DNA of 64,000 bases from Rhizobium rhizogenes NBRC 13257 (GTDB lineage Bacteria; Pseudomonadota; Alphaproteobacteria; Rhizobiales; Rhizobiaceae): assembly GCF_000696095.1 (NCBI RefSeq), contig NZ_BAYX01000001.1, positions 558,001 through 622,000 on the forward strand, given 5' to 3'. Below, piece after piece: positions 24,049-34,244 of the stretch. The first letter of the stretch is position 1. Every line of letters starts with the position of its first letter. The position numbers were made by a program, and so were the translations under genes. Below the pieces are notes generated by a model that did not search any database, was not told the origin of the DNA, and saw nothing but the letters and a program-made list of their open reading frames with translations.

Positions 24049-26577
24049 ATGGGAAAGCGATCCAGACTATTTGCCAGCGCTGCATTCCCGCTGCTTTCGC
24101 TGTCGCTTGCATTTGAGCCGGTGGCTGCCGCCGCGCTGCGAGACCAGGCCATTATGCCGCTGAGCAATGACGCCGGCGGATCGGTCGCCGTCAACGGTGG
24201 GGCAAGTTTCGAAGTTGCCCAGGAGCAGCCTCAGGGCGGCCAGTCCGAGGAAGAGCTGCGCAAGCACAAGAAGCCGGGTGAAGCCGAACAGGGCGAGCCG
24301 CAGGGCCAGAAGCACGAGGCAGCGCCCGCGCAGCAGGGCGGAGCCGAGCCTCAGCATAAGGCGAAGGAAGCGCAGCCCGAGGCGGCGCCGCAACCGCAGA
24401 AGCATCAGCCGGAAGCGACGCCGCCGAAGGCCGCCGAGCCACAGGCGGCTCCGAAACAGCAACAGGAGCAGCCCGCAGAGAAGCCACCGGCACAGAAGCC
24501 GCAGGCTCAGCCTGAAGCCAAGCCGCAGCCAAAGGCCATAGAGCCGCAGGCGCAAGAGCCGGCCGAGCCGGCGCCGAAGCCGCATAAGCAACCTGCTGAG
24601 CAGCAGCCAACGGCTCAACCGGAAGCAAAGCCGCAGCCGAAGGCCGCACCTGAGACGCAGCAGCAAGGCCAGCCCGAGCAAAAGCAGCACCAGAAGCCGC
24701 AAGGCCAGCCAGCCGAGCCGGCACAGCAGACAGCACCCGCCAAGCAGCCGGCACCGGCCGCGCAGCAGCCTCAGGCCCAGCAGGCTCAGCCGGAGACTGA
24801 AACTCAGCCCGCGCAGAAACCGCATCAGAAGCCTCAGGCTCAGCCTGCCGAGACAGCGCCACAACAGAAGGCACCGGCGCAGCAGCCGGCCGAACAGCAG
24901 ACGGCACCTGCCCAGCAACCGGCGCCAGCCGGGCAACAACCGCAGGGTCACAAGACCCAGCCTGAGACCCAGGCTCAGCCGGCAACGGAGGCAGCACCCG
25001 GTAACCAGCAGGGACAGAAGCCCGGCGGTGACAAGACGCACGGTAAGCCACAGCAAGGCCAGCAAGGCGAGCAACAGCCTGCAGGCAATGCCCAGCAGCC
25101 GGCGCAGAAGGGCGAGCCGCAAGGTCAGCAGAGCCAGCAGCCAAATCAAGCGGCTCCGCAAACCGGCAAGCAGCCGCAGCCCGCCAATGAAACCGGCGCT
25201 CCCGCGCAAGGCACGGCCACGCCGGTGCCTGCGAACGGTACAGCGCAGCCCAACGGCGCTGCCCAGCCGGGCGCCGAGACGGCGGTTCCCGCCAGCCAAC
25301 CGGTCTCGCCGCAGGAGCTCGAGCGTCGCAAGAAGATCGCGGAAAATCCCGCCGAGAGCAAAGGGCCCGTCATCCTGCCGGTCCAGAACGGTGCCGCCGT
25401 GCTGGATAGCGACAAGGATGCGGCCCGTCGCGGACATCGCCAGGGCGGCCAGAACCCCGGCGGTCAGGGTGGTGCTCAAGCAGGGCAGCAGGGCCAGGTA
25501 GGCCAAGCTCCGGTAGGCCAGGGCCAAGCGGGTCAGGGGCAGAACGCCCGGACGCCGCCGCCGGCCGCCTACACGAAGCCGCCGACCTCCGATGCCGAGG
25601 CACAGCGCGCGGCGGGCGGTCAGCAACAGCCACCTGTGAAGATGGAAGCCGTGACCAGCGAGCAGGGCCGCCGGATGGATGGTCGGCCGAATTTTACGGC
25701 GCCGGGCGGAACGACGGTCCAGACCATCATCAATCAGGACAACCGCACCATCGTGAATGTCGACAACAACTATGTCGTTCGCCATGACGATACCGAACGC
25801 TTTGTCCGCGGCGGTGAGCGTCCGACCTACGAGCAGCTTCCGCGGGACCGCTATCGCGAGACCATCGACCAGCCGGACGGCGATCGCATCATCACCGTGC
25901 GCAACCGATACGGAGACATCATCCAGCGGTCGCGTGTCGATGCGGACGGCCGCGAATATGTGCTGTTCTATTCGCCGGAGCTTGAACAGCAGCCGGATCA
26001 CGACGACTATTTCCGCGATCCGGGCGACAGCCTGCCGCCGATGCGTCTGCTCATTCCGCTGAGCCAGTACATCATCGACACCGGAACCGAGCGCGATTCG
26101 GACTATTACGACTTCCTGCGTGAGCCGCCGGTTGAGCCTGTCGAGCGCATCTATTCGGTCAATGAAGTGCGCTATTCCGCTCGTATCCGCGACAAGGTGC
26201 GCCGTATCGATCTCGATACGATCACCTTCGCAACCGGCAGCGCGGAAATCCCGATGTCGCAGGCGAGCACATTGCGCGGCGTCGCCGATGCTATCGGCCA
26301 GATCATCAAGAAGGATCCGACCGAGACCTTCCTGATCGAAGGTCATACGGATGCCGTCGGATCGGCGGAGAGCAACCTGATCCTCTCCGACCAGCGGGCG
26401 GAATCGGTCGCCAAGGTGCTGAGCGATGTCTACGGTGTTCCTCCGGAAAACCTGGTGACTCAGGGATATGGCGAGCAATATCTGAAGGTAAACACGCAGG
26501 GGCCGGAGCAGGAAAACCGCCGCGTCACCATCCGCCGTATCACGGCGCTGGTGCGTCCGGTCGCTTCCAACCGGTAA
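24049..26577 (+). CDS. OmpA-domain envelope protein with long Q/P/A/K-rich segment
   Basis: This 842-residue exported protein has a signal peptide (about 1-27), a very long low-complexity segment rich in Gln, Pro, Ala, Lys and Glu (about 58-530) built of imperfect short units such as QPEAKPQPKA and AQQPAPA, a linker with NQDNRTIVNVDNNYVVRHDDTERFVRG, and a C-terminal OmpA-like peptidoglycan-binding domain (about 721-835: TFATGSAEI, LIEGHTDAVGS, NRRVTIRRI). The disordered arm could span the periplasm while the OmpA domain grips peptidoglycan. The ribosome site is AGAGGAG. Homologues are annotated simply as OmpA family proteins. Confidence 0.88.
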   Translation: MGKRSRLFASAAFPLLSLSLAFEPVAAAALRDQAIMPLSNDAGGSVAVNGGASFEVAQEQPQGGQSEEELRKHKKPGEAEQGEPQGQKHEAAPAQQGGAEPQHKAKEAQPEAAPQPQKHQPEATPPKAAEPQAAPKQQQEQPAEKPPAQKPQAQPEAKPQPKAIEPQAQEPAEPAPKPHKQPAEQQPTAQPEAKPQPKAAPETQQQGQPEQKQHQKPQGQPAEPAQQTAPAKQPAPAAQQPQAQQAQPETETQPAQKPHQKPQAQPAETAPQQKAPAQQPAEQQTAPAQQPAPAGQQPQGHKTQPETQAQPATEAAPGNQQGQKPGGDKTHGKPQQGQQGEQQPAGNAQQPAQKGEPQGQQSQQPNQAAPQTGKQPQPANETGAPAQGTATPVPANGTAQPNGAAQPGAETAVPASQPVSPQELERRKKIAENPAESKGPVILPVQNGAAVLDSDKDAARRGHRQGGQNPGGQGGAQAGQQGQVGQAPVGQGQAGQGQNARTPPPAAYTKPPTSDAEAQRAAGGQQQPPVKMEAVTSEQGRRMDGRPNFTAPGGTTVQTIINQDNRTIVNVDNNYVVRHDDTERFVRGGERPTYEQLPRDRYRETIDQPDGDRIITVRNRYGDIIQRSRVDADGREYVLFYSPELEQQPDHDDYFRDPGDSLPPMRLLIPLSQYIIDTGTERDSDYYDFLREPPVEPVERIYSVNEVRYSARIRDKVRRIDLDTITFATGSAEIPMSQASTLRGVADAIGQIIKKDPTETFLIEGHTDAVGSAESNLILSDQRAESVAKVLSDVYGVPPENLVTQGYGEQYLKVNTQGPEQENRRVTIRRITALVRPVASNR

Positions 26578-26598
26578 AATCTTCTTGTCTCATGATGC

Positions 26599-26626
26599 AA
26601 AGGCCGTCGGGAAACCGGCGGCCTTT
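26599..26626. terminator. Bidirectional terminator between ompA-like gene and mobB
   Basis: AAAGGCCGTCGG-GAAA-CCGGCGGCCTTT forms a 12-bp stem (one G-U pair) with a GAAA tetraloop. T-runs at both ends serve the plus-strand OmpA-like gene and the minus-strand mobB, whose stop begins at 26628. Confidence 0.75.
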
Positions 26627-26627
26627 G

Positions 26628-27158
26628 TCATTTGGAGGGTTGGCCGAGCCCGACCGTCGCGGTGATGAAATCGGCGATCGCCTGAGTGTCGTCGAGATCA
26701 AAGACGGTCAGTGCGCCGGCATTCTCGACTGGATGATCAGCGGCGATGGCGACGATATGCGGGTCTTGCGGTGCGAGAGGTTCGTTCTTCGCGGCCTCCA
26801 GCCGGCGTGCCTCGATCTTCGGGATCGGTTCGCGCTTGTAGCCTTCGATCAGGACGAGGTCGCAGGGCGCGATCCGAGCGAGGATTTCTTCGAAGCTCGG
26901 CTCCGGAGCGCCGCGCAGTTCGTGCATGATGGCGTAGCGCGTGCCGGAAACGATGGTGACTTCATGCGCTCCGGCCTCGCGATGGCGAAAGCTGTCGGCG
27001 CCGACCTTGTCGATGTCGAAATCATGATGGGCATGCTTGATGGTCGAAATCTTGTAGCCGCGAAGGGTGAATTCGGTGACCAGGCGCACCGCAAGGCCGG
27101 TCTTGCCGGAATTTTTCCAGCCGGCGATGCCGAAGATTTTCGGGCGCGGGGTTGTCAT
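26628..27158 (-). CDS. mobB: Molybdopterin-guanine dinucleotide biosynthesis protein B
   Basis: This 176-residue GTP-binding protein helps MobA make the MGD form of molybdenum cofactor. The P-loop is GWKNSGKT (13-20), followed by STIKHAHHDFDIDKVGADSFRHREAGA, a typical MobB stretch, and DLVLIEGYKREPIPKIE. Its ATG (27158) overlaps the mobA stop (ATGA); the longer frame from 27185 is not needed. It is the last gene of an EamA-mobA-mobB operon. Confidence 0.93.
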   Translation of the reverse strand: MTTPRPKIFGIAGWKNSGKTGLAVRLVTEFTLRGYKISTIKHAHHDFDIDKVGADSFRHREAGAHEVTIVSGTRYAIMHELRGAPEPSFEEILARIAPCDLVLIEGYKREPIPKIEARRLEAAKNEPLAPQDPHIVAIAADHPVENAGALTVFDLDDTQAIADFITATVGLGQPSK

Positions 27159-27805
27159 GGGGTCCTCTCCAGTGCCGCGAGCCATTTTTCCGCGTCGATC
27201 AGGTCGTCAGGCCTATTGATGTTGAAGAAGGGGTCGAGCGGGCCGATCGCCGTTTCGATGGTCGGAAAATCCACCGTCCGGACGAGGTGACGCGCCAGGA
27301 AGTCCCGGACGCGCCGTTTCTCATCCGCGAGAAGCCACGATTCGAGATCGTCGGCGATGGAGACGGGCCAGAGACCGAAGACGGGATGATCACGGCCGAG
27401 CGATGTAGCGATCGCGATGTCATTCCGGCCTTCGATGGGCTCCGCCAACTGTGCGACTAGATCGATCGGGAAAAACGGGCTGTCGATCGGCACGGTGACG
27501 AGATGGGAGGCGTGGGGATGATGTGTCGCTGTATAGCGCATGGCGGTGAGCACGCCGGCGAGGGGCCCAAGCTTGCCGGGAATAGTGTCGGGAACCAGCG
27601 GCAGTCCTTCCGTATCCGGCCAGTCGGCATCGGCGTTGAGCGCAACCGGTATTGTCTGTCGCTGCCCGATCCGTGTCGCGATGCGCGTCAGAAGTTTTTC
27701 GCCACCGAGCGAAACGAATGCCTTGTTCACACCCATTCGGCTGGAGCGACCCCCGGCAAGCAGGAAGGGCGGGACTTCGGCGGGATCTGCGATGAAGCCG
27801 GGCAT
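27155..27805 (-). CDS. mobA: Molybdenum cofactor guanylyltransferase
   Basis: MobA joins GMP from GTP to molybdopterin. The 216-residue product has the nucleotidyltransferase loop LLAGGRSSRMG (15-25) followed by NKAFVSLGG, the segment KLGPLAGVLTAM and the metal-binding VPIDSPFF. I start it at MPGFIADP (27805), 10 bp after the EamA stop; the open frame extends to 27940 inside the EamA gene. It overlaps mobB by 4 bp. Confidence 0.92.
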   Translation of the reverse strand: MPGFIADPAEVPPFLLAGGRSSRMGVNKAFVSLGGEKLLTRIATRIGQRQTIPVALNADADWPDTEGLPLVPDTIPGKLGPLAGVLTAMRYTATHHPHASHLVTVPIDSPFFPIDLVAQLAEPIEGRNDIAIATSLGRDHPVFGLWPVSIADDLESWLLADEKRRVRDFLARHLVRTVDFPTIETAIGPLDPFFNINRPDDLIDAEKWLAALERTP

Positions 27806-27815
27806 GCTGGCGACC

Positions 27816-28727
27816 TCAGGCGGGCACACGCGGCTCTGATTCCTGGGCGATAGGCTGGGCCGCTTGCCGCTTTCTCTCCCGATAGAATGTATAGATGCCG
27901 GACGCGATGACAATGGCGGCGCCGATGAAGGTCCAGACATCCGGCACCTCGCCGAAGAAGAGCAGGCCGAGCAACGCCGACCAGATCAGGCTGACATAAC
28001 GAAACGGCGCGACAAAGGAGATCTCGCCGGTTCGCATCGCCAGGATGGTCGCCTGATAACCGATCAGCACCAGGACCGATGCCAGCAGGATATGCGAGAA
28101 CGAGGTGAGGCTGACCGGCTGCCAGCCGCCGAGCGGTGCTGTCAACAGAGCGCCGAAGATCGAAATTGAAACTGCGGTACACACCGTCACCATCAGCGAC
28201 GGTACGTCCTTATTGATGCAGCGCGTGGCCAGATCGCGCGCGACGGTGACAAACATGCAGGCAATGGAAAGCAGGGCGGCCGTTGTAAATCCTTGGGGGT
28301 CGGGGCGGACGATGATCAGTACGCCGGCGAAACCGACGATGATTGCCGCGCAGCGCCGCCAGCCGATAGGTTCTTTGAGAAACAGCGCCGCGCCGAGCGT
28401 GACGGCAAGCGGCACCGCCTGCTGAATGGCCGAGGCATTGGCGATGGGCATCATTCCAAGCGCGGTGATGTAGGTTCCCGCCGCGATCGCCTCGCAGGCG
28501 ATGCGCAGGGCGATCATCGGCTGCAGGATGACTTTCCATGAGCGCAGGGCACCCATGTGCCGGGCGAGCAGATAGACGATGATGCTGGTGAAGAGCCCAC
28601 GGATAAAAATGATCTCGCCGGCATTCATCACCGAGATGACCGATTTGGACAGGGCATCGCTACAGGCAAAGCCTGCCATTGATGCGGCCATGTAAAGGGC
28701 ACCCTGCGTATTCTTGGTCCGCGGCAT
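27816..28727 (-). CDS. EamA/DMT family transporter
   Basis: This 303-residue protein has ten predicted membrane helices in two EamA repeats (GALYMAASMAGFACSDALSKSV at the start; APFRYVSLIWSALLGLLFFGEVPD in the second repeat). The substrate is unknown. Only 10 bp separate it from mobA, so it is probably the first gene of the mobAB mRNA, though a molybdenum link is not shown by the sequence. It diverges from the chemoreceptor gene. Confidence 0.85.
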   Translation of the reverse strand: MPRTKNTQGALYMAASMAGFACSDALSKSVISVMNAGEIIFIRGLFTSIIVYLLARHMGALRSWKVILQPMIALRIACEAIAAGTYITALGMMPIANASAIQQAVPLAVTLGAALFLKEPIGWRRCAAIIVGFAGVLIIVRPDPQGFTTAALLSIACMFVTVARDLATRCINKDVPSLMVTVCTAVSISIFGALLTAPLGGWQPVSLTSFSHILLASVLVLIGYQATILAMRTGEISFVAPFRYVSLIWSALLGLLFFGEVPDVWTFIGAAIVIASGIYTFYRERKRQAAQPIAQESEPRVPA

Positions 28728-29057
28728 GAAACGATTCCCTGGATATATCAGTTTGACCTACTGTGCTTTTCGTCAAATTGGAATCGCTCATAGTCTGTTG
28801 GTGGTGGAATTCGATTGTGCGCTGCAGCGAAACTTCCAGTTGATCGCGTGCCTGGCTTCGATGAAATCGCAAAACGAGACAGAATTTCGGATTTTTCGTA
28901 GATTGCACCACCTTTTACGTGTGCGCTTAATTCTTATTCAATCTTATTTCCCGAGGCTCCCACTCGGTTTTGCATGACGCAGAAGCATCTACCGCAGCGC
29001 AGCAGGAATGATGATCCCGCCTTCGCCGGATACCAACCAATTTGATTGGGGCGTGGC
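28728..29057. other. Intergenic region, divergent promoters
   Basis: This 330-bp gap lies between the EamA gene (minus) and the chemoreceptor gene (plus). It is A/T-richer than its surroundings. TTTGAC at about 28753 and GTCAAA at about 28773 form a widely spaced inverted repeat near the EamA start. No gene or terminator is evident. Confidence 0.4.
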
Positions 29058-31607
29058 ATGTTCTTCATTGATCGTCTTCTGCAAAGTCGCAGGATCGTGA
29101 CCAAGGTTCTGATTTTCGTTGTGCCGCTGGTGGTGTTGATCGCCGGTGTCGGCATGGTCGGTTATCACACGGCCAATATTCTCAACGGGCATATGACCGT
29201 GACGCGGGCGACGATCGAAAACATCAGCGATTTCGAGAATTTGCAGGCGGCGCTGCAGGAATTCACCACCTCGCCGTCCGATGAGACGCGCCAGGCTCTC
29301 ACCGGCAAGATCGATGCGCAGGAGGCCGGTGTTCAGCGCCTGAGCGGCCTGCTCAGTGACGACCAGCGTGCCAAGATTTCCACCGTCGGCGCCTTGGCGG
29401 ACAAGATGCGTGCCCAGACGGCTGCCCTTTGGACTATCAGGCAGAAGCAGGACAGCGATGTCGATGCGATCCGCAAGGCGGTGCAGGGCATCGAAGCCGG
29501 CGGCAAGGCCGCCGCCAAGCAGATCGACATCATCCGCAAGGAATTCAGCGACAAGGAAACCTTCGCCAAGGAGCTGCTCTACGATGCGGCCGCCTACAAG
29601 GGCCTGTCCGAAAAGATGAGCAACCTGCGCATCCAGGTGCAGATGGCTGCCGACGCCGATGAGGAAATCACCGATGCGCGCACCTATGCCGATGCTATTC
29701 TGAAGCAGCTGACCATCTCGCAAGCCCTCGTCTCCAAGCGCGGTGCCGGACTGGTGAATAACGCAGCCGACGCAGCCAACAAGCTCGACGCCCTGCTGAA
29801 GGGGAGCGGCACGTCCGACCAGAAGGTCGAGGCCATGGGGCCGATCCTGCAGAGCTTCGTGAAGATCGAGGGCGACATGACCCTGCAATCGGCCAAGAAT
29901 AGCGACACCGCCGCCGATCGCTTCGTCAGTCTCGACAAGATCATCGACGGCCAGAAGGAGCTTCTGGATCGCGTCGACGCGGCGCTCGGCATCATCGATC
30001 GCCTGACATTGCATGCGTCACGCATGGAGAATGTCCGCGACGCTGCCTCGCGCGATGCCGTCATCACCGATCTGAAGGATCTGCAGGAGGTTGCCGCAAA
30101 GATTTCGGCACTCGGTCCGACCAACGCCACCATGCGCGACTTTGCCTCTCGTATTCAGCCGCTGATCGACGGCGTGACCAAAGGATCGGCCGATCTGCTG
30201 CAGACTTCCGCCGATTGGAAGACGACGCGGGTCGACTCCAACGGCATATTGGCTGATGCGATGACCTCGCTGCGTGGCTTCGTCGCCCAAGCCCAGGAGA
30301 TCGGCAAGGAAGACAGCGAGCGTTCGGCCAATGTCTCGGTTATCGCCATGATCCTCGGCACGCTGCTGGCGATCGTCGGTGGCCTGATGCTGGTGGAGAC
30401 GCTGCGCGGACCGCTGAAGCGGGTGACCGAGATTATGACGCGGCTTGCAAGCGGCGATCTGGAAGTGGCGATCGACGGCCGCAATCGCGGTGACGAGATC
30501 GGCGACATGGTGCGCTCGGTCACCGTCTTCCGCGATGCTGCTGTCGAAAACGTCCGGCTGGAGCGGGAAGCGGAGAGTGCTCGCGCTCTGTCGGCGGAAG
30601 AGGCTGAGCGCCGAGCCGCAGACCGCGCCCGCATCGAGGCCGAGCAGAAGCAGGCGCTGAATGCGCTCGCCGACGTTCTTGCCAAGCTTGCCGACGGCAA
30701 TCTCGAGGAAAGCATGCGCGAAGACCTCTCCGCTGATTTCGTCGAAATGGCCTTTACCTACAATCATGCGATAGAAGCTCTGCGCGAGACCTTGACGGAT
30801 GTTCGCTACACCGCCGAGGAGATCAAGGGCGGCACCGGCAATCTCGCCATGTCGGCCGACGACCTGGCGCGCCGCACGGAACAGCAGGCGGCGGCGTTGG
30901 AGCAAAGCTCGCGGGCGCTGCATCGCCTCAGCGACGTCGTGCGCTCCACTGCCGAGCGCGCCAAGCAGACGGCGCTTTCGGTGAACGAGACACAGGCCTA
31001 TGCCAGCCAGTCCGGCGAAGTCGTCGCCAAGGCTGTTGGCGCGATGAGTGAGATCAATCGCTCGTCGGAAAAGATCGCCACCATCATCGGCGTCATCGAC
31101 GAGATCGCGTTCCAGACCAACTTGCTGGCGCTGAACGCCGGCGTCGAAGCGGCTCGCGCTGGTGATGCCGGCCGTGGCTTTGCCGTCGTCGCCCAGGAAG
31201 TGCGTGAATTGGCGCAGCGCTGCGCCAACGCGGCAAAGGAGATCAAGGGGCTGATTTCCGCGAGCTCTGCACAGGTGCGCAGCGGCGTGCATCTGGTCGA
31301 GCAGACCGGCTCGGCGCTGTCGGAGATCATCAGGCACGTTACCGGTGTCCAGAAGCTCGTGTCCGATATTTCCTCCGCGACCGCCGAACAATCGACCGGC
31401 ATCGAAGAAGTCACGCGGGCGGTTGGCGAAGTCGAACTGATCACGCAGAGGAATGCGGCGATGGTCGAGGAGAACAATGCCGAAATTCACGGCCTGCGCC
31501 AGCGCGTCGACACGCTTTCCGAGAAAATCGACCGCTTCCGCACGGGCGATGGTGATGAGACCCACGAGAGCTATGACAATGGCGTTCAGCGGCATCGCGC
31601 CGCCTGA
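29058..31607 (+). CDS. Methyl-accepting chemotaxis protein
   Basis: This 849-residue transmembrane chemoreceptor has TM1 at about 14-37, a long all-helical periplasmic sensor (about 38-420, resembling helical bimodular sensors), TM2 at about 425-447, HAMP (about 448-500), a second HAMP-like unit (about 533-585) and the MCP signalling hairpin with its tip [21 protein letters not shown] near residues 684-704. It lacks a C-terminal CheR/CheB tether pentapeptide. It stands apart from other chemotaxis genes. ATG 29058 is preferred over TTG 29046; its ribosome site is weak. Ligand unknown. Confidence 0.92.
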   Translation: MFFIDRLLQSRRIVTKVLIFVVPLVVLIAGVGMVGYHTANILNGHMTVTRATIENISDFENLQAALQEFTTSPSDETRQALTGKIDAQEAGVQRLSGLLSDDQRAKISTVGALADKMRAQTAALWTIRQKQDSDVDAIRKAVQGIEAGGKAAAKQIDIIRKEFSDKETFAKELLYDAAAYKGLSEKMSNLRIQVQMAADADEEITDARTYADAILKQLTISQALVSKRGAGLVNNAADAANKLDALLKGSGTSDQKVEAMGPILQSFVKIEGDMTLQSAKNSDTAADRFVSLDKIIDGQKELLDRVDAALGIIDRLTLHASRMENVRDAASRDAVITDLKDLQEVAAKISALGPTNATMRDFASRIQPLIDGVTKGSADLLQTSADWKTTRVDSNGILADAMTSLRGFVAQAQEIGKEDSERSANVSVIAMILGTLLAIVGGLMLVETLRGPLKRVTEIMTRLASGDLEVAIDGRNRGDEIGDMVRSVTVFRDAAVENVRLEREAESARALSAEEAERRAADRARIEAEQKQALNALADVLAKLADGNLEESMREDLSADFVEMAFTYNHAIEALRETLTDVRYTAEEIKGGTGNLAMSADDLARRTEQQAAALEQSSRALHRLSDVVRSTAERAKQTALSVNETQAYASQSGEVVAKAVGAMSEINRSSEKIATIIGVIDEIAFQTNLLALNAGVEAARAGDAGRGFAVVAQEVRELAQRCANAAKEIKGLISASSAQVRSGVHLVEQTGSALSEIIRHVTGVQKLVSDISSATAEQSTGIEEVTRAVGEVELITQRNAAMVEENNAEIHGLRQRVDTLSEKIDRFRTGDGDETHESYDNGVQRHRAA

Positions 31608-31821
31608 TAATTTACTTTAGAAGGTCGTCATAATTGGCGAGAGTGGTTGGGATTTCCCCAGCTAGCGAAAAGGAGGGTGTGGGTGCCAAGCCCGTTTGCA
31701 CCATGGCCGTTGCCGCACTTTTCCTTGCTTGGAAGATCGACCTCAAGCATTCTGCACATTCCGTTGTTGCAAAACGGGTAACTGATCGGAACTTTCGTCA
31801 AACTGACTTCAGAGGCATCGC

Positions 31822-32619
31822 ATGTCCTCCATAACCACCGGTAACGAAAAGCAGTATGGCGACAGCCGAAAGCTTGCCGCGCGAGGCCGCCTCAACCGCG
31901 AATATACGATTGCCGAGACCGGCTGGTTTCCATGGGTAGCGGGACAGTTTCCTCTTAAAGCTGGAGATCGCATTCTTGATGTCGGTTGCGGTCCTGGCTG
32001 GTTCTGGGCGGCTACGGTCGACAATCTGCCGGAAAGCCTTGACCTCACTCTTTCCGATCTTTCCCCCGGCATGGTGCAGGAGGCGGTTGAACGGTGCCGG
32101 CCGTTGGCGTTCGGCCGCGTTACAGATCAGCAAGCCGACGCGACTGCATTGCCCTTCGAGGACGGTTCTTTCGATGCGGTCATCGCGATGCATATGCTCT
32201 ACCATATACGGGATCAGTCGCTGGCCATCGCGGAGATGTATCGTGTGCTCAAGCCGGGCGGTTTCCTTGCGGTGACAACCAACGGGGCCGGCAACATGCG
32301 CAAGATGTATGAACTGACGACCGTGTTCGGCAGTCCTCCCTATGATCCGGCCGGGGCTGCTTTCGGTTACGATACCGCAGAACGGCTCATGCAAGCCCAG
32401 TTCGGGAATGTCACCATGACGCAGCACCCGGCCCGCCTGCGGGTAACCGAGCCGGAAGACGTATTTTTGGCGCTCACGTCCTATCCGCCGGGTGAAGGGG
32501 CCGACGAGGTGCAGCTTGCCGCATTTCGGGATGCAATTGCCGAGGCTTTTCGGGCAGGCGGCGGTGCGCTGGAAACCGAGAAGGAAACCGGCCTGTTCAT
32601 CAGCCGGAAAGCGGCCTGA
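31822..32619 (+). CDS. Class I SAM-dependent methyltransferase
   Basis: This 265-residue methyltransferase has motif I DVGCGPG (53-59), acidic motif LSDLSPGMV, motif IV AVIAMHMLYHI and post-motif YRVLKPGGFLAVTT, all typical of the UbiE/methyltransferase-11 type. Substrate unknown; a small molecule is likely by family. It is convergent with moaA (34-bp gap). The 214-bp stretch upstream (31608-31821) shows no gene I can support. Confidence 0.85.
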   Translation: MSSITTGNEKQYGDSRKLAARGRLNREYTIAETGWFPWVAGQFPLKAGDRILDVGCGPGWFWAATVDNLPESLDLTLSDLSPGMVQEAVERCRPLAFGRVTDQQADATALPFEDGSFDAVIAMHMLYHIRDQSLAIAEMYRVLKPGGFLAVTTNGAGNMRKMYELTTVFGSPPYDPAGAAFGYDTAERLMQAQFGNVTMTQHPARLRVTEPEDVFLALTSYPPGEGADEVQLAAFRDAIAEAFRAGGGALETEKETGLFISRKAA

Positions 32620-32653
32620 ATTGCCGCGAATTCCTTAGTCTTGCGGCTGCAAA

Positions 32654-33703
32654 TCAGCCGCCGGTGACGCTCATATGGCGCGCGACCGCGGGCCTGTTGT
32701 GGGTGCGGTCGATGATGAAATCGTGGCCCTTCGGCTTGCGGGTGATGGCTTCGTCGATGGCGGCGTAGAGGAGGCCGTCGTCTTCGGTGGCCCGCAGGGC
32801 GGTTCGCAGGTCGGCGGCATCGTTCTGGCCGAGGCACATATAGAGCGTGCCGGTGCAGGTGAGACGCACGCGGTTGCAGCTCTCGCAGAAATTATGGGTC
32901 ATCGGCGTGATGAAGCCGAGCCGGCCGCCGGTTTCCGCGACTTCGACATAGCGGGCTGGGCCGCCAGTCTTGTAGGGGATATCGGCAAATGTGAATTGTT
33001 GCTCTAGGTCGGCACGCAGCTTGGAAAGGGGCAGATACCGGTCGGTGCGGTCTTCCTCGATCTCGCCCATCGGCATCGTCTCGATGACCGTCAGATCCAT
33101 GCCTCGACCATGGGCGAAGCGCAGCATCTCGGGGATCTCGGCGTCGTTGAAGTCCTTCAGCGCCACGGCATTGAGTTTGATTTTCAAACCAGCCTTCTGC
33201 GCGGCGTCGATGCCTTCCATCACCTTGGCGAAATCGCCCCAACGGGTAATAGCGCGGAACTTGTCGGGGTCGAGCGTGTCGAGCGAGACATTGATGCGGC
33301 GTACGCCGCAATCGTAAAGCTCGTCGGCATGGCGGGAGAGCTGCGACCCGTTGGTGGTCAGCGTCAATTCTTCGAGCTCGCCGGTATGAACGCGCTTGCC
33401 GAGTTCGCGTACCAGAAACATGATGTTCTTGCGCACCAGCGGCTCGCCGCCGGTCAGCCTGATCTTGCGCACGCCCTTGGCGATGAAGGCGGAACAGAGC
33501 CGGTTCAGCTCTTCCAGCGTCAGCAGGTCCTTCTTTGGCAGGAAGGTCATATTTTCCGACATGCAATAGGTGCAGCGGAAATCGCAGCGGTCGGTTACGG
33601 AGACGCGCAGATAGGTGACTGCCCGACCGAAGGGGTCAACCATCGGTGACGCATCCGCCACCAGGGGCGATCCGTTGCCTATCGTACCGACAATGCTGTT
33701 CAC
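32654..33703 (-). CDS. moaA: GTP 3',8-cyclase (molybdenum cofactor synthesis)
   Basis: MoaA is a radical-SAM enzyme that starts molybdopterin synthesis from GTP. The 349-residue product has the N-terminal cluster motif C40-x3-C44-x2-C47 ([12 protein letters not shown]), a second cluster set [14 protein letters not shown]...[11 protein letters not shown], and the C-terminal Gly-Gly. GTG 33703 is chosen because GGAGG lies 5 bases before it; the open frame to 33856 is upstream sequence. mobA/mobB lie about 5.5 kb away on the same strand; moaB-E are not in the window. Confidence 0.95.
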   Translation of the reverse strand: MNSIVGTIGNGSPLVADASPMVDPFGRAVTYLRVSVTDRCDFRCTYCMSENMTFLPKKDLLTLEELNRLCSAFIAKGVRKIRLTGGEPLVRKNIMFLVRELGKRVHTGELEELTLTTNGSQLSRHADELYDCGVRRINVSLDTLDPDKFRAITRWGDFAKVMEGIDAAQKAGLKIKLNAVALKDFNDAEIPEMLRFAHGRGMDLTVIETMPMGEIEEDRTDRYLPLSKLRADLEQQFTFADIPYKTGGPARYVEVAETGGRLGFITPMTHNFCESCNRVRLTCTGTLYMCLGQNDAADLRTALRATEDDGLLYAAIDEAITRKPKGHDFIIDRTHNRPAVARHMSVTGG

Positions 33704-33837
33704 GAAAACCTCCGTTACCATGCTAATGTGTGCATAGGCGATTGTTGCGTCAAGGGAAATGCATTTCGAATGCACTTGCGCGTGAAGAAGCGTCGGCCTA
33801 CTTCTCCAAACAGACATTGAAACGCATGGGAAAATCG

Positions 33838-34212
33838 ATGGGCGACGTCTGGCCAACCGAATTGAGAGTATCGAAGGACCGTCATCATCTGGTGGTGAGC
33901 TTCAACGACGGTGCAAGCTTCGATCTGTCGGCGGAAATGTTACGTGTGCTGTCGCCATCGGCCGAGGTGCAGGGGCATGGGCCGGGGCAGAAGATCACGG
34001 TGCCGAGCAAGCGCAATGTCGGGATCATGTCGATGACGCCGACCGGAAACTACGCCGTACGCATCGGCTTCGACGACATGCACGATACCGGCATTTTCAC
34101 CTGGACCTATCTACGAGAACTCGGCGAGAAAGGTCCTGAGCTTTTCGCGGCCTACGAGGCCGAATTGAAGGAAAAGGGCTTGAGTCGCGATGTGGCCGGC
34201 AAGCCTCGCTAA
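33838..34212 (+). CDS. DUF971 domain protein
   Basis: This 124-residue protein carries a DUF971 domain: [48 protein letters not shown] and [27 protein letters not shown]. The domain occurs alone or beside iron-sulfur and hydroxylase proteins and its role is unclear. ATG 33838 follows GGGAAA and matches family starts as I recall them; 33826 and 33730 are in-frame alternatives. It diverges from moaA with 134 bp between. Confidence 0.82.
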   Translation: MGDVWPTELRVSKDRHHLVVSFNDGASFDLSAEMLRVLSPSAEVQGHGPGQKITVPSKRNVGIMSMTPTGNYAVRIGFDDMHDTGIFTWTYLRELGEKGPELFAAYEAELKEKGLSRDVAGKPR

Positions 34213-34244
34213 CATAGGCTTTTTTTAAAAAAACGGGGGCAGGC

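Noticed and set aside
24067..26478. 803-codon open frame on the minus strand opposite the OmpA-like gene
   Set aside because: It is a leucine/arginine-rich mirror of the Q/P/A-rich repeats and has no family similarity or ribosome site; the plus strand codes a clear signal peptide and OmpA domain.
30018..31595. 525-codon minus-strand frame opposite the chemoreceptor
   Set aside because: The plus strand carries intact HAMP and MCP signalling motifs; the opposite frame has no recognisable domain.
31634..31834. 66-codon plus-strand frame between the chemoreceptor and methyltransferase genes
   Set aside because: It overlaps the methyltransferase start, has no ribosome site or family similarity, and its composition is not protein-like.
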